The notes under the pieces are model-generated. The model searched no databases. It saw only the letters and a list, made by a program, of their open reading frames with translations, and was not told the DNA's origin. From JALYOC01 sp036675345 (GTDB taxonomy: Bacteria > Myxococcota > Myxococcia > Myxococcales > Myxococcaceae): a DNA stretch of 64,000 bases. The stretch covers positions 310,001 to 374,000 of the forward strand of contig JAKFFE010000020.1 in the NCBI GenBank assembly GCA_036675345.1. Reading direction: 5' to 3'. Shown here one piece after another: positions 7,295 to 16,516 of the stretch. The translations under genes were made by a program, and so were the position numbers. The stretch's first letter is position 1, and each line of letters starts with the position of its first letter.

Positions 7295-9061
7295 GTGCGC
7301 GGGGTGGGTAGCTACCGCCGGCTGCTTCGCTACGCGAAGCCGTACACCCCGCAGCTGGTGCTGGCCGCCGTGGCCTCGGTGTGCGCGGCGCTGGCCACCG
7401 CCTTCTATGCGTACCTCAGCGGTCCGCTGCTGAGCGGGCTGCTGGGCGGCAACGCCGAACGGTTCGGCCCGCTCTCGCTGGGGTCGGAAGATCTGGCGGT
7501 GAAGATCCCGCTGCTGCTGGTGGCGGTGGCGGGGATCAAGGCCCTCTCCCAGTGGGTGCACGGCGGACTGACCAACACCGTGGGCCAGTCGGTGATGACC
7601 GACGTGCGGCGCGACCTGCACTCCCACCTGCTGGAGCTGCCCCCGCGATTCTTCGAGACCCGGCACTCCGGCGAATTGCTCTCCCGCTTCTCCTCCGACG
7701 TGGGCCAGGTGGAGTTCGCCGTCTCCCAGGCCCTGGGCGCATATGTGAAGGACGGGCTGCAGATCCTGGCGCTGGCCGGGGTGTGCCTGGCGCTGGATCC
7801 GGTGCTGTTCCTGCTGATCTTCATCGTCCTCCCCGGGTCCGCCTACCCGGTGGCCCGCTTTGCCCGCTCGGCGCGCAAGGAGGCCAAGCGCACCCAGGCC
7901 AGCATGGGGCAGCTGACCGAACAGGGTTCGGAGCTGCTGCACAACCTGGCGGTGGTCCAGGCCTACAACGCCACCCCGCGGTTGGCGGCCACCTTCGAGG
8001 CAGAGCAGGAGCGCTACCTGGCCGCGATGCGCCGCTCGCTGTTCATCCGCGGGGCGTTCTCTCCCACCGTGGAGTTGCTGGGAATCATCGGCGCGGCGCT
8101 GGCGATCGCGGTGGGGGCGCGCGCGGTGGAGGGGGACCCGGAGCTGGCCCCCAAGCTGCTCTCCTTCCTGGCCGCGGCGCTGCTCTTGTATCAGCCGATG
8201 AAGACCCTCTCCGGGACCTTCGGTCAGGTGGTGCAGGGGGTGGAAGCCTCGCGGCGGGTGTTCGAGATCCTGGACGCGCCCCGCCCGGAGGACGCCGGCG
8301 CCACCGCCGAGCCGCTGCGGACGGGCGTGGAGCTGCAGGAGGTGAAGCTGTCCTACGACGGTGCCCGCCTGGTGCTCAAGGGGCTGACCCTGACCATTCC
8401 CGCCGGCCAGCGGGTGGCGCTGGTGGGCGCGTCCGGCGCCGGGAAGAGCACCGTGTTCTCCCTGCTGCTGGGCTTCATCCAGGCCCAGGAGGGGAAGGTG
8501 CTGTGGGATGGGGAGGAGCTGGGTTCGCTGAGCCAGCGCTCGGTCCGGGGGCGAATCGCCTGGGTGCCCCAGGAGCCGATCCTCTTCTCGGGGACGGTGC
8601 GCCACAATCTGTTGCTGGGAGACGTGGACGCCACCGAGCCCCGGCTGTGGGAGGCGCTGCGCCGGGCCCACGCCGAGGCCTTCGTGCGGGCGCTGCCGCT
8701 GGGGCTGGAGCAGCCGGTGGGGGAGCGGGGAGGGTTGCTCTCCGGGGGGCAGCGGCAGCGGCTGGCCATTGCCCGGGCCTTCCTCAAGGAGCCTTCGCTG
8801 CTGCTGCTGGACGAACCGACCAGCGCCCTGGACGCGGCCTCCGAACACGAGGTCCAGGCCGGCCTGCGCGAGCTGATGGAGGGACGCACCACCCTGGTGA
8901 TTGCCCACCGGCTGCGGACGGTGCGGGACGCGGCGCTGATCCACGTCCTTGCCGAGGGCCGGCTGGTGGAGAGCGGCACCCATCAGTCGCTGGTGGCGGC
9001 CCGCGGGGTCTACGCCTCACTGCTGCAACGGGGCGAGCTGCAGGCCACCCCGGAGGGTTGA
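7295..9061 (+). CDS. ABC exporter, fused membrane and ATPase domains (MsbA-like)
   Basis: A 588-residue half-transporter: six membrane segments (about residues 1-310) followed by a nucleotide-binding domain. Visible motifs are Walker A GASGAGKST, Q-loop WVPQEPILFSG, signature LLSGGQRQRLAIARAF, Walker B LLLLDEPTSALD and the switch His in IAHRLRTV. The coupling region PPRFFETRHSGELLSRFSSD is typical of the MsbA/LmrA lipid and multidrug exporter family, and length matches MsbA (582). Translation starts at GTG 7295. It is transcribed away from the response-regulator operon. The cargo could be lipid A core or another lipid; the sequence does not decide. Confidence 0.92.
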   Translation: MRGVGSYRRLLRYAKPYTPQLVLAAVASVCAALATAFYAYLSGPLLSGLLGGNAERFGPLSLGSEDLAVKIPLLLVAVAGIKALSQWVHGGLTNTVGQSVMTDVRRDLHSHLLELPPRFFETRHSGELLSRFSSDVGQVEFAVSQALGAYVKDGLQILALAGVCLALDPVLFLLIFIVLPGSAYPVARFARSARKEAKRTQASMGQLTEQGSELLHNLAVVQAYNATPRLAATFEAEQERYLAAMRRSLFIRGAFSPTVELLGIIGAALAIAVGARAVEGDPELAPKLLSFLAAALLLYQPMKTLSGTFGQVVQGVEASRRVFEILDAPRPEDAGATAEPLRTGVELQEVKLSYDGARLVLKGLTLTIPAGQRVALVGASGAGKSTVFSLLLGFIQAQEGKVLWDGEELGSLSQRSVRGRIAWVPQEPILFSGTVRHNLLLGDVDATEPRLWEALRRAHAEAFVRALPLGLEQPVGERGGLLSGGQRQRLAIARAFLKEPSLLLLDEPTSALDAASEHEVQAGLRELMEGRTTLVIAHRLRTVRDAALIHVLAEGRLVESGTHQSLVAARGVYASLLQRGELQATPEG

Positions 9062-9165
9062 GTCCCGCTGTGTAGGGGGTTTCCTCGACGCACGCGCCCC
9101 CGCCTACACCCGGCCCATTTTCCCACCTCGACGAGGACCTACCGATCCGTCAGGATTTTTCTCTG

Positions 9166-9201
9166 GCGGTCGAACTCCAGTTGCACTGGAACTCCGACCG
9201 C
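9166..9201. promoter_or_regulatory. Long interrupted palindrome in the leader of the FIST operon
   Basis: Nested inverted repeats: outer arms GCGGTCG (9166-9172) and CGACCGC (9195-9201), inner arms TCCAGT (9176-9181) and ACTGGA (9185-9190) around a 3-base loop. It ends just before the purine-rich GAGAGGGGG and 13 bases before the TTG start at 9215. It could be an operator or an RNA hairpin controlling initiation. Confidence 0.4.
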
Positions 9202-9214
9202 GAGAGGGGGCCCC

Positions 9215-9442
9215 TTGAAGTCATTGAGTCAAATCCAGCGGACCTTGCTCAGCGCGCTGGGGAGCCAGGCGATGTTCTCCCTGGTGAACACCCGGCTGAT
9301 CCTGCGCACCGGGGTGGACCTGGCCAGCATCGTGCCCGCCCAGGACGCGGACGCGGCGCTGGTGACCAAGGTGCTGACCGCGCTGCAGGCGATGGGCTAC
9401 TCGCAGCAGGCCTTGAACGTCGTTGCACAGAGGGGGAAATGA
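9215..9442 (+). CDS. Small protein (75 aa) upstream of and overlapping the FIST gene
   Basis: The TTG start is preceded by GAGAGGGGG at a proper distance. The 75-residue product (MKSLSQIQRTLLSALGSQ...) is predominantly helical, with one short hydrophobic stretch (GSQAMFSLVNTRLIL) and a C-terminal basic end. No signal peptide or known motif was recognised. Its TGA stop overlaps the start of the FIST protein (ATGATG), so it is translationally coupled to it and probably works with it, for instance as a small partner or regulator. High coding-style codon use and coupling make it real; its function is unknown. Confidence 0.7.
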   Translation: MKSLSQIQRTLLSALGSQAMFSLVNTRLILRTGVDLASIVPAQDADAALVTKVLTALQAMGYSQQALNVVAQRGK

Positions 9443-10566
9443 TGTCCACCGGTCTGAAGAGCGGGTACTCGGCGGCGTTGGACTCTGCGGTCGCGGCCGC
9501 GGAGCTGGGCGAACAGCTGGCTGTGGTGCAGCCCCGGGCAATCACCTTCTTCTGCTCGCACCGGCACGACGGGGCGGTGCTCTCCGCCTCCCTGCGCCAG
9601 CAGTTCCCCGAGGCGGAGGTGATCGGCTGCACCACCGCCGGTGAGTTCACCGAGTCCCGCAACGGGGTGAACGGCGTCTCGGCGATGGCCTTTGGCCCGC
9701 AGGTCCTCAAGCGCTGCGCCGGCGCCCTGGTGCGCGCCGGGGAGGGCGCGGAGGCCGGGGTGAAGCGGGCGGCCCAGTCGCTGACCCGCGTCTTTGGCGA
9801 CCTGCGCGCGCTCAGCCCGGATCGCTTCGTGGGCGTGGTGCTGGTGGAGGGCTTGAGGATGAAGGAGGAGGAGATCAACGAAGCGCTGGGCAACCTGGCC
9901 CCGCTGATCTCCTTCGTGGGCGGGTCCGCCGGCGACAACCTGGAGTTCAAGCGGACCTGCGTCTTCTACAACGGCGAGCAGACCGACGATGGGGCGGCGC
10001 TGCTGCTGATCGAACCGGCGGTTCCCTTCAAGGTGACCAAGTCCTGCTCCTTCCGTCCCACCGGCAAGTCCTGGAAGGTGACCCGCGCGGACGTGGCCAC
10101 CCGCACCATCTACGAGCTGGATGGGCGGCCGATCGCCGAGGTCTACGCGGAGGCGGTGGGCGGAACCGCGCAGACGCTGGACAGCTCGGTGTTCATGGCC
10201 AACCCGCTGGGGCTGGTGATCGACCACAAGCCGTGGATCCGCAGCCCGCAGCAGCTGCTGGCGGATGGCGGGCTGCGCTTCTACTGCCAGGTCCTCCCGG
10301 GGATGGAGATCCACCTGATGCAGTCCACCGACCTGGTGAAGGAGACCCACCAGGCGCTGGCCGCGGCCACCACCGAGCTGGGCGGCACCCTGCGCGGCGG
10401 GCTGGCCTTCAACTGCATCCTCCGGCGGCTGGAGCTGGACGCCAAGGACCTGCACGGGACCTTCTACCAGGGCTTCCGGGGCAGCCAGACCGCCGGGTTC
10501 CACACCTACGGCGAGAGCTGGCTGGGCCACATCAACCAGACCCTGACCGCGCTGCTGTTCGGCTGA
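9439..10566 (+). CDS. FIST domain-containing sensor protein (copy 1)
   Basis: About 375 residues with both FIST-N and FIST-C regions, a sensory fold often paired with signalling enzymes and thought to bind small ligands. Recognisable features are ITFFCSHRHDGAVLSASL, VIGCTTAGEFTESRNG, ISFVGGSAGDN and the C-terminal AFNCILRRLELD. Two adjacent ATGs (9439 and 9442) are possible; the second has better spacing from AGGGGG. No membrane segment is present. The 3' end overlaps by 35 bases, tail to tail, the histidine kinase gene on the other strand. A second FIST protein is encoded at 11728-12894, so the three genes form one sensory locus. Confidence 0.92.
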   Translation: MMSTGLKSGYSAALDSAVAAAELGEQLAVVQPRAITFFCSHRHDGAVLSASLRQQFPEAEVIGCTTAGEFTESRNGVNGVSAMAFGPQVLKRCAGALVRAGEGAEAGVKRAAQSLTRVFGDLRALSPDRFVGVVLVEGLRMKEEEINEALGNLAPLISFVGGSAGDNLEFKRTCVFYNGEQTDDGAALLLIEPAVPFKVTKSCSFRPTGKSWKVTRADVATRTIYELDGRPIAEVYAEAVGGTAQTLDSSVFMANPLGLVIDHKPWIRSPQQLLADGGLRFYCQVLPGMEIHLMQSTDLVKETHQALAAATTELGGTLRGGLAFNCILRRLELDAKDLHGTFYQGFRGSQTAGFHTYGESWLGHINQTLTALLFG

Positions 10567-11620
10567 GGCCGACCGGGAACTGAAGCCGGAAGGAGGTGCC
10601 GCCGGCGTCGGAGCGGGCCTCCACCTTCCCCCCGTGGGCCTGGGCGATCATCCGCACGATGTACAGCCCCAGGCCCAGCCCCGAGCTCTGGCTGCCACGG
10701 CGGAAGGGCTCGAACAGCGTCTTTAGCTCCTCGGGAAGGAGGGGGCCGGAGCGGTTCTGGTTGTGCACCTCCAGGGTCACCCCCCCCGGCTCGTCCTCCA
10801 CCGTCACCGTGATCGGGCTGGCCTCCAGGCTGTGCTCGATGGCGTTGCCCACCAGGTTGGAGACCATCTGGGAGATCCGGTCCGGCGCCCACTCCCCCTC
10901 CCCCTGCGCCCGCCGCGGAAAGGTGATCGGCCGGTCGGGGTGACTCTCCTCGAACTCTTCCGCCACCGCGGCCACCAGGTCTGCCAGCCGACCGGGAACC
11001 CGCTCTGACACCAGGGTGCCGGCCCGGGCCCGCTCGAAGTCCAGCAGTCCGGAGATCATCCGGCTCATCCGGTCCGCGCTGGTCTGGACCCGGTGCAGCG
11101 AGCGAACGTGCGCGTCGGTCAGGCCCCCGCGGCGCAGCACCGTGCTCACCCCCATGGTGATCGCCTGGAGTGGATTGCGCAGATCGTGACCCACGATCCC
11201 GATCAGCCGCTCCCGATCCTGCAGTGAGGCCTCCAGCTCCCCCCGCGCCACATCCAGCGCGCTGGTCAACCCGTCCGCGTGCCGGGCCGCCTCGCGCGCG
11301 ACACTGGCCTCGCCCTCCGCGACCCGGGCGCGGTGTTCGGCCGCCAGCACCGCCGCCGCCAGGGTCAGCTCCGCCCGGCGCTCCTCCAGGAAGTCCGGCC
11401 GCGGCGCTCCGCCCAGGAACACGAAGGCTGCGCCCTCCTCCAATGCCAGCCCCAGCGCGGAGACCTCCCCTCCCTCCGGGATGGACACCCGTCCCGGGTG
11501 CAGGCCGGGCAGGACCAGCGCCTCCAGCAACTGCAACCAGCCCGCTCCCCCGGCCAGGGTCTGGGGAAAGCCGGGCGCGGGCAACAGCACCCCGATCGCC
11601 GGGTCCCGCACCAGCACCAC
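10532..11620 (-). CDS. Soluble sensor histidine kinase
   Basis: About 362 residues. The H-box is GIVGHDLRNPLQAITMG with phosphoacceptor His145. The N-box region is MVSNLVGNAIEHSLE and the G-box is SSGLGLGLYIVRMIAQAHGG. Residues 1-85 form a GAF-like or degenerate sensor domain, followed by a helical linker (about 85-135). It has no membrane segment and is probably cytoplasmic. The GTG start at 11620 is preceded by GGAGG with good spacing. The frame remains open upstream into the FIST gene without another start codon. It lies just downstream of FIST copy 2 on the same strand, so the FIST protein may be its sensor partner. No response regulator is adjacent. Confidence 0.9.
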   Translation of the reverse strand: MVLVRDPAIGVLLPAPGFPQTLAGGAGWLQLLEALVLPGLHPGRVSIPEGGEVSALGLALEEGAAFVFLGGAPRPDFLEERRAELTLAAAVLAAEHRARVAEGEASVAREAARHADGLTSALDVARGELEASLQDRERLIGIVGHDLRNPLQAITMGVSTVLRRGGLTDAHVRSLHRVQTSADRMSRMISGLLDFERARAGTLVSERVPGRLADLVAAVAEEFEESHPDRPITFPRRAQGEGEWAPDRISQMVSNLVGNAIEHSLEASPITVTVEDEPGGVTLEVHNQNRSGPLLPEELKTLFEPFRRGSQSSGLGLGLYIVRMIAQAHGGKVEARSDAGGTSFRLQFPVGLSRTAARSGSG

Positions 11621-11727
11621 CAGCGCCTCCGCCCCGGCCTGACGGGCCAGCTCGGACGCGGCTTGCCGGCGGCTGCGCGGGGAGGCGAAGCCCGCCGTCC
11701 AGCTCGCTTCGGCGCTGGGGGCGCCCG

Positions 11728-12894
11728 CTATTCCGGGAGTGCGCAGACGACGGCCGTGCAGTTGTGGAAGCCGCCGAACTGGCCAGTGGCGCGGGCGATC
11801 TGTCCGTGGGTGTTGCAGCCGGCGAACTGCACCTCTTTCCCCAGCTTGTCCGCCACCGCCTGCAGCTCATACCCGAACACGTCCCCCAGCCGGAGCCGGG
11901 TGGCGACGCAGTCGAAGAACAGCGCCACCTTCGGCTTGGCGCCCTGCAGGTTCTCCAGCGCGGAGGCGGTGGCGCGGGCGGCGGCGTCGATGGCGGAGTT
12001 CGCGTTGGTGCGCATGATCGCCACCGTGGCCCCCACCGGCACGTCGGCCGCGCAGAGCACGGTGCCGTCGCTCTCGATCGCCAGCGGCACCCGCAGCCGG
12101 TGCTTCTCGCCCACCTCGATCCCCAGGATGTTCTGGAGGAAGAAGGGGATGGGGGCGGCGGCATCCAGCCGCTGGCCGGTGGACTCCGCGTGCCGGGAGA
12201 AGGCCTGCGCGGCGGGGAACCCGTTGAGGCTGATCAGCCGGGGCCCCTTCGCCTCGGTGACCCGCATCGGCGCCGAGGCCGGTTCCCAGCCGTGGCCCAC
12301 CCCGATCCCCAGCGGCTTGTGGGAGAGGATCTCCAGCGCCACCGCGGCGTCGGTCACCGCCTCGGTGCCGAAGAAGACATGGGTGCGCTGGAACTGGGCG
12401 TTGTCCCCCGCCCCCCCGCCGAAGAACTGATACTTCCCCGCGGTGGCCAGGGTGAGCTGATCCACCAGGTCGTCGGCGTGGCCGGCCAGGGCGTCGGTGA
12501 GCACCAGCGCCGCCCGGTAGGCGAACTCGTTGCTGCTCAGCCCACGGAAGGTGGAGGCAATTCCCCTGGCCACCCCGACCCGGTCTTGCTGGATGCCGCG
12601 GCCAATTCCGACGCTAAAGCGCATCTGGTCCGAACGGAGCGCCAGGGCGCAGGCCATTCCCTCCCCCCGCGTCTCGCGGGTGAACTCTCCCGCGGAGGAA
12701 GCGCCCACCAGCACCTTGGGCGCGCAGGCCTGTTGCACCGCGCCCAGCAGGCGGGAGTGGTCATAGCGGGGGGCGGCGAAGACGATCAGCGCGTCTGGAG
12801 GACCGGAGAGTTCCTTGCCGATCTGCGCGCACAGCTCCCGAGCGGCGGTCTGCTCGTCTTCGGCGTTGGTGTACACGACGGCAGTCTCGGTCAC
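11728..12894 (-). CDS. FIST domain-containing sensor protein (copy 2)
   Basis: 388 residues from the GTG at 12894, which follows GCGGAG. Like copy 1 it has FIST-N (DALIVFAAPRYDHSRLL, VLVGASSAGEFTRETRG) and FIST-C regions, ending with FDCVATRLRLGD and FAGCNTHGQIARATGQFGG. The ends NTHGQI and GGFHNCTAVV are the typical FIST-C terminus. The two FIST proteins share the overall layout but are clearly diverged, so they probably sense different ligands. It lies 107 bases upstream of the histidine kinase in the same direction and probably feeds it. No transmembrane segment is visible. Confidence 0.92.
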   Translation of the reverse strand: MTETAVVYTNAEDEQTAARELCAQIGKELSGPPDALIVFAAPRYDHSRLLGAVQQACAPKVLVGASSAGEFTRETRGEGMACALALRSDQMRFSVGIGRGIQQDRVGVARGIASTFRGLSSNEFAYRAALVLTDALAGHADDLVDQLTLATAGKYQFFGGGAGDNAQFQRTHVFFGTEAVTDAAVALEILSHKPLGIGVGHGWEPASAPMRVTEAKGPRLISLNGFPAAQAFSRHAESTGQRLDAAAPIPFFLQNILGIEVGEKHRLRVPLAIESDGTVLCAADVPVGATVAIMRTNANSAIDAAARATASALENLQGAKPKVALFFDCVATRLRLGDVFGYELQAVADKLGKEVQFAGCNTHGQIARATGQFGGFHNCTAVVCALPE

Positions 12895-13110
12895 GGTGTC
12901 TCCGCAGGAAGGGGCTCCCTCGTACCGCAAGAGCGCCGAAGGACGCCTACCGGGGGGCAGGGAAGCGGACGATTTCAGACAGCTCCCGGTTGTGGCTGCC
13001 ACGGATGCGCCGACCCGTCCGGGTCCCTCCCGCAACAGCGCGGACGGAGAGCTCGATTCCCTCTTGAGCGCTGGCGGGCGCCTGCTCTGCCTGCTCGTCC
13101 GGGGAGAACA

Positions 13111-13659
13111 TTACGGCTTGGCGAAGATCAACGGGGTGTCCAACGACTCGCCGTCCACCTCCAGGTAGAAGTGGTCCCCGGCCAGGGTGGCGGAGAGCTT
13201 GATCCGCCGCTCCTCGTTGGCCGCCAGCGAGCGCAGCACCGAGGCGTCCACGCAGGTCAGCCTCACCTTCTCCAGGTGGGTGACCTCCTGCTCGCGGGCC
13301 TCGCGGAGGAAGGCGTCCATCCGGGCCTGGTTCTCGAAGAACACTGTCACCTGGGCTCCCGGGTTCTGGGTGACCGCCCGGCGGATCTTCACCGGGTCCG
13401 CCTTGCCCACCCGGATCCACTGGGTGGTCCGTCCGGTGAGGTCGTCCGAGCGAAGGTCCGGCGCGTCCGGATCCGAGAGGCCGGTGGTGAAGGCCAGCCG
13501 CTCGTCGTAGCGCCAGCAGTAGGCCAACAGCCGCAGCCACAGCCGCTCCATCGTTTCCGAGGGATGCCGGGCCATCTTCAGCCGCTGATCGCACTCCACC
13601 CCGCGGTCGGTGTCACTGAGCTGCAGCTGCACATCATAGAGGGTCGGGGCCAGCGCCAT
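13111..13659 (-). CDS. yaeQ: YaeQ family protein
   Basis: 182 residues from the ATG at 13659 (MALAPTLYDVQLQLSDTDRG). It carries the family features RLKMARHPSETMERLWLRLLAY near residue 35-55, FTTGLSDPDAPDLRSDDLTG, TQWIRVGKADP and the C-terminal LAGDHFYLEVDG. YaeQ proteins adopt a restriction-endonuclease-like (PD-(D/E)XK) fold; no firm activity is known. It lies 52 bases downstream of the aminopeptidase gene on the same strand and may be cotranscribed with it. Confidence 0.93.
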   Translation of the reverse strand: MALAPTLYDVQLQLSDTDRGVECDQRLKMARHPSETMERLWLRLLAYCWRYDERLAFTTGLSDPDAPDLRSDDLTGRTTQWIRVGKADPVKIRRAVTQNPGAQVTVFFENQARMDAFLREAREQEVTHLEKVRLTCVDASVLRSLAANEERRIKLSATLAGDHFYLEVDGESLDTPLIFAKP

Positions 13660-13711
13660 GCGCGGCACCATACAGGCTGCCTCGACGGTGCCGGGCCCCT
13701 CAGTTGGCCCC

Positions 13712-16435
13712 TCAGTACGCCTGGAGGAACTTCACCACGCTGGGAGACTGCTTCTCCCGGGCCGCCACGCACAGGTCCATCCGCTCCAGGGTCTTCTGCA
13801 ACGACCGCTCGCCGCCGGGGACGGTGACCATCTTCGGCTGGAAGAAGGCCTCCGCGTCGTCCCGGTGCTGCAGGTCACAGAAGCCGCCCGGCAGCGCCGC
13901 CAGGAAGGCCTGGTTCTGCTTGGGGACCTGGGTCATCAACAGCGCCCAGTTGGCCTTGAGGAAGTCGTACGCCTGCTGACGGGTGGCCGGATGCTCGGTC
14001 GCGCCCCACAGCAGGGTGTAGGCCTCCCGGATGTCGAACTGGCCGGACTTGATCAGCTCCAGGCCGCGCAGCGAGAGGGCCGGATCCTCCACCGCCCCCA
14101 GCGCGCCCAGCAGCTGCTGTCGCTCCCGGCGATCCTGGGTGGTGCGGGCCGCGGTCAGCAGCTGCTCGTACAGCGCCGGATCCGCCTTGCGCCCGGCGGT
14201 GTCCAGCACCGTCCCCACCATGTCCGGACTCACCGCGCTGCGCTGGGTCAACCACCGGCGGGCCTGGGCCACCGCCTCCGCCTGCAGCTTCTTGTCTCCG
14301 CCCTCGTTGGCCACCAGCCCGATCAGCGACGGGCGCAGCAGCCGCTGCTCCTCGTCCTCCTTCTTCCGGGGGGTGAGGCCCAGCTTGCGGGCGCGGGGCC
14401 CGAAGGTCTTGTTCACGAAGCGCTGGAAGTGGGCCCGCTGCTCCGCGGGGACCAGATCCCGCTCCACCCCCGCCAGGCCGTCGGCCACCGCCACCACCAC
14501 GTGGCGGCTGTCGCTGTTGGCCAGCCGTGGGACCAGCTGCAGCACCTCGGCGGCGGCCATGTCCCCGCTGCGCATCAACGCGAACAGATCTCCCACCAGG
14601 CCCACCTGTTCGGAGGGGCTGAGCACCCCCGCCTCCAGCACCGCCTTCACCTGCGCCGCCGGCAGCCGGGACCGGTAGTACCCGGCCTGGTTCTCGTTGG
14701 GATAGACCCAGTCCGGGCAGCCCTTGAGCCCGGTCAGCGGCAGCACCCCGTCCTGGCCCTCCAGCAGGGTGCACTGGCGGGCGGCGGACTTGCCCACCCC
14801 GTAGCGCACGCAGACCGGCACCTTCCACTGCTGGGCCTGGTCTCCCCCGCGCGAGCCGAGCGGGAAGTAGCGGCGCTGGGTGAGGAGCACCCGGGGGGCG
14901 CCCTGACACTCCAGCCGGGCGCTGATCAGCGGCACCCCCGGCTGGTCGATGAAGCTGGAGAACACCGGGGTGACGTCGATCCCCGCGGCCTGGGAGAGGG
15001 CGGCGAAGTAGTCCTGGGCCTCGGCGTTCTTCCAGGCGAAGCGCTTGAGGTAGTCGCGGATCCCGGCCCGGTACTTCTCCGGTCCCACCCAGGCCTCCAG
15101 CATCGTCAGCACCGCGTCGCCCTTGAGGTAGGTGATCCCGAAGTCGAACGCCCCCAGGATGTCGTCCTTGTTCTGGATCTCCGGATGGATGGCCCGCGCC
15201 GCCACCAGGCTGTCGGAGTGCATCGCCTGCGAGCGCAGGCTGACCTGCCCCACCTCGCTCCTCCACTCCGGCTTCCAACTGGCCAGGACCTTGGCCGCCA
15301 TCCAGTCGGAGAAGGACTCCTTGAGCCAGGTGTCGTCCCACCACTTCATGGTCACCAGGTCGCCGAACCACATGTGGGCCAGCTCGTGGGCCTGGATGGA
15401 GGCGAAGCGCCGCTGGCGGTGCGAGGAGTCCTGCTCCGGGGGGGCCAGCAGCAGCCCCTGGCTGTAGGTGATCAGCCCGGCGTTCTCCATCGCCCCGCCG
15501 AAGAGCGGCACCGCCACCGTGTCCAGCTTGTCGTAGGGGTAGGCCATCCCGAAGTAGCTCTCCAGCTGGGAGAGCAGCTCCGCGGTGGCCTGGGCGGCGT
15601 AGCGGGCCTGGGCGCTCTTGCCCTTGGCGAAGAGGATCCGGCCCGGACGCTTGAAGACGCCCAGCGGCGGGGTGTCCAGGGTCTCGAACGGGCCCACCGC
15701 GAAGGCCACCAGGTAGGAGGGGAGGGTCACCGGCTTGAACTTCACCCGCTTCATCCCCTCCGGCGCCCCGGTCTCCTTCTCCAGCAGCCCGTTGGCGACT
15801 GCCAGATCTCCCTGGCGCACGTGGAGGGTGAGCTCCCAGGGCACCTTGAACTGGGGTTCATCGAAGCAGGGGAACACCTCGCGGGCGTGGTACGGCTCGA
15901 AGTGGGTGAACACGAACCAGTCCCCGCCCTCCTGCTGGCGGAACGCGCCCTGGACCTCCCGGTCGGACTGCTTGCCGTTGTAGCGGGCCCGGAACCTGGC
16001 CCGTCCCGGCCCCACCGGCGCGTCCAGCTGCAGGCCGATGAAGTCCTCGTTGCTGGAGATCACCCGGGCCGGGATCACCTTGCCCTGGACCAGGATGTCC
16101 GCGGCGGTGATCTCCAGCTGGCTGGCGTTGAGCCACAGCAACTGTTGGGCCGCCTGGAACTCCAGCTCGATCTCGATCACCCCCTGGAAGGTCTCCGCGG
16201 TGGGGACCACCGTCAGCTCCGCCTGGTAGCGGATCGGCCGCACCCCGGCCGGGAGCCGGAAGGTGGGAGGTTGCAGCCCATCCGCACTGGCAGTCCGGGT
16301 CTCTGCCCCACCGTCGGTGCTGGAGGGGGTGTTCTCCTCGTAGATGATCTCGGCCTTGGCCTCGACATTCGGGGTCTGGGCACAGGCCAGGCTGATCGCC
16401 AGGGCGGCCACTGCGAGGGGGCGGAGAGCACTCAT
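13712..16435 (-). CDS. M1 family aminopeptidase, lipoprotein
   Basis: A 907-residue zinc aminopeptidase. The N-terminus is a lipoprotein signal with lipobox SLAC (Cys18), so it is anchored in the envelope. The exopeptidase motif GGAMENAG is followed by the zinc site HELAH (350-354) and the third ligand Glu373 in WLKESFSDW, 18 residues after the second His as expected. The C-terminal half is the helical ERAP1-like domain. The family removes N-terminal residues from peptides; here it probably acts on peptides outside the inner membrane, useful for a predatory or proteolytic bacterium. It is followed by YaeQ on the same strand. Confidence 0.95.
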   Translation of the reverse strand: MSALRPLAVAALAISLACAQTPNVEAKAEIIYEENTPSSTDGGAETRTASADGLQPPTFRLPAGVRPIRYQAELTVVPTAETFQGVIEIELEFQAAQQLLWLNASQLEITAADILVQGKVIPARVISSNEDFIGLQLDAPVGPGRARFRARYNGKQSDREVQGAFRQQEGGDWFVFTHFEPYHAREVFPCFDEPQFKVPWELTLHVRQGDLAVANGLLEKETGAPEGMKRVKFKPVTLPSYLVAFAVGPFETLDTPPLGVFKRPGRILFAKGKSAQARYAAQATAELLSQLESYFGMAYPYDKLDTVAVPLFGGAMENAGLITYSQGLLLAPPEQDSSHRQRRFASIQAHELAHMWFGDLVTMKWWDDTWLKESFSDWMAAKVLASWKPEWRSEVGQVSLRSQAMHSDSLVAARAIHPEIQNKDDILGAFDFGITYLKGDAVLTMLEAWVGPEKYRAGIRDYLKRFAWKNAEAQDYFAALSQAAGIDVTPVFSSFIDQPGVPLISARLECQGAPRVLLTQRRYFPLGSRGGDQAQQWKVPVCVRYGVGKSAARQCTLLEGQDGVLPLTGLKGCPDWVYPNENQAGYYRSRLPAAQVKAVLEAGVLSPSEQVGLVGDLFALMRSGDMAAAEVLQLVPRLANSDSRHVVVAVADGLAGVERDLVPAEQRAHFQRFVNKTFGPRARKLGLTPRKKEDEEQRLLRPSLIGLVANEGGDKKLQAEAVAQARRWLTQRSAVSPDMVGTVLDTAGRKADPALYEQLLTAARTTQDRRERQQLLGALGAVEDPALSLRGLELIKSGQFDIREAYTLLWGATEHPATRQQAYDFLKANWALLMTQVPKQNQAFLAALPGGFCDLQHRDDAEAFFQPKMVTVPGGERSLQKTLERMDLCVAAREKQSPSVVKFLQAY

Positions 16436-16516
16436 GTCCGCGCAATCTAGACCTGCCTTCCAACGGATGTCTTGGATTTACCTCAGCTTTCTCCCGCGAT
16501 GACCCCCCGCGTCAAT

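Noticed and set aside
10506..12164. 552-codon minus-strand frame spanning FIST copy 2 and the kinase
   Set aside because: It runs in a different frame from both real genes and is Arg/Ala/Gly/Pro-rich; the FIST and kinase motifs are in the frames annotated here.
13658..16450. Open frame of 930 codons on the + strand
   Set aside because: Antisense to the M1 aminopeptidase, whose zinc motifs are intact; composition is that of a shadow frame.
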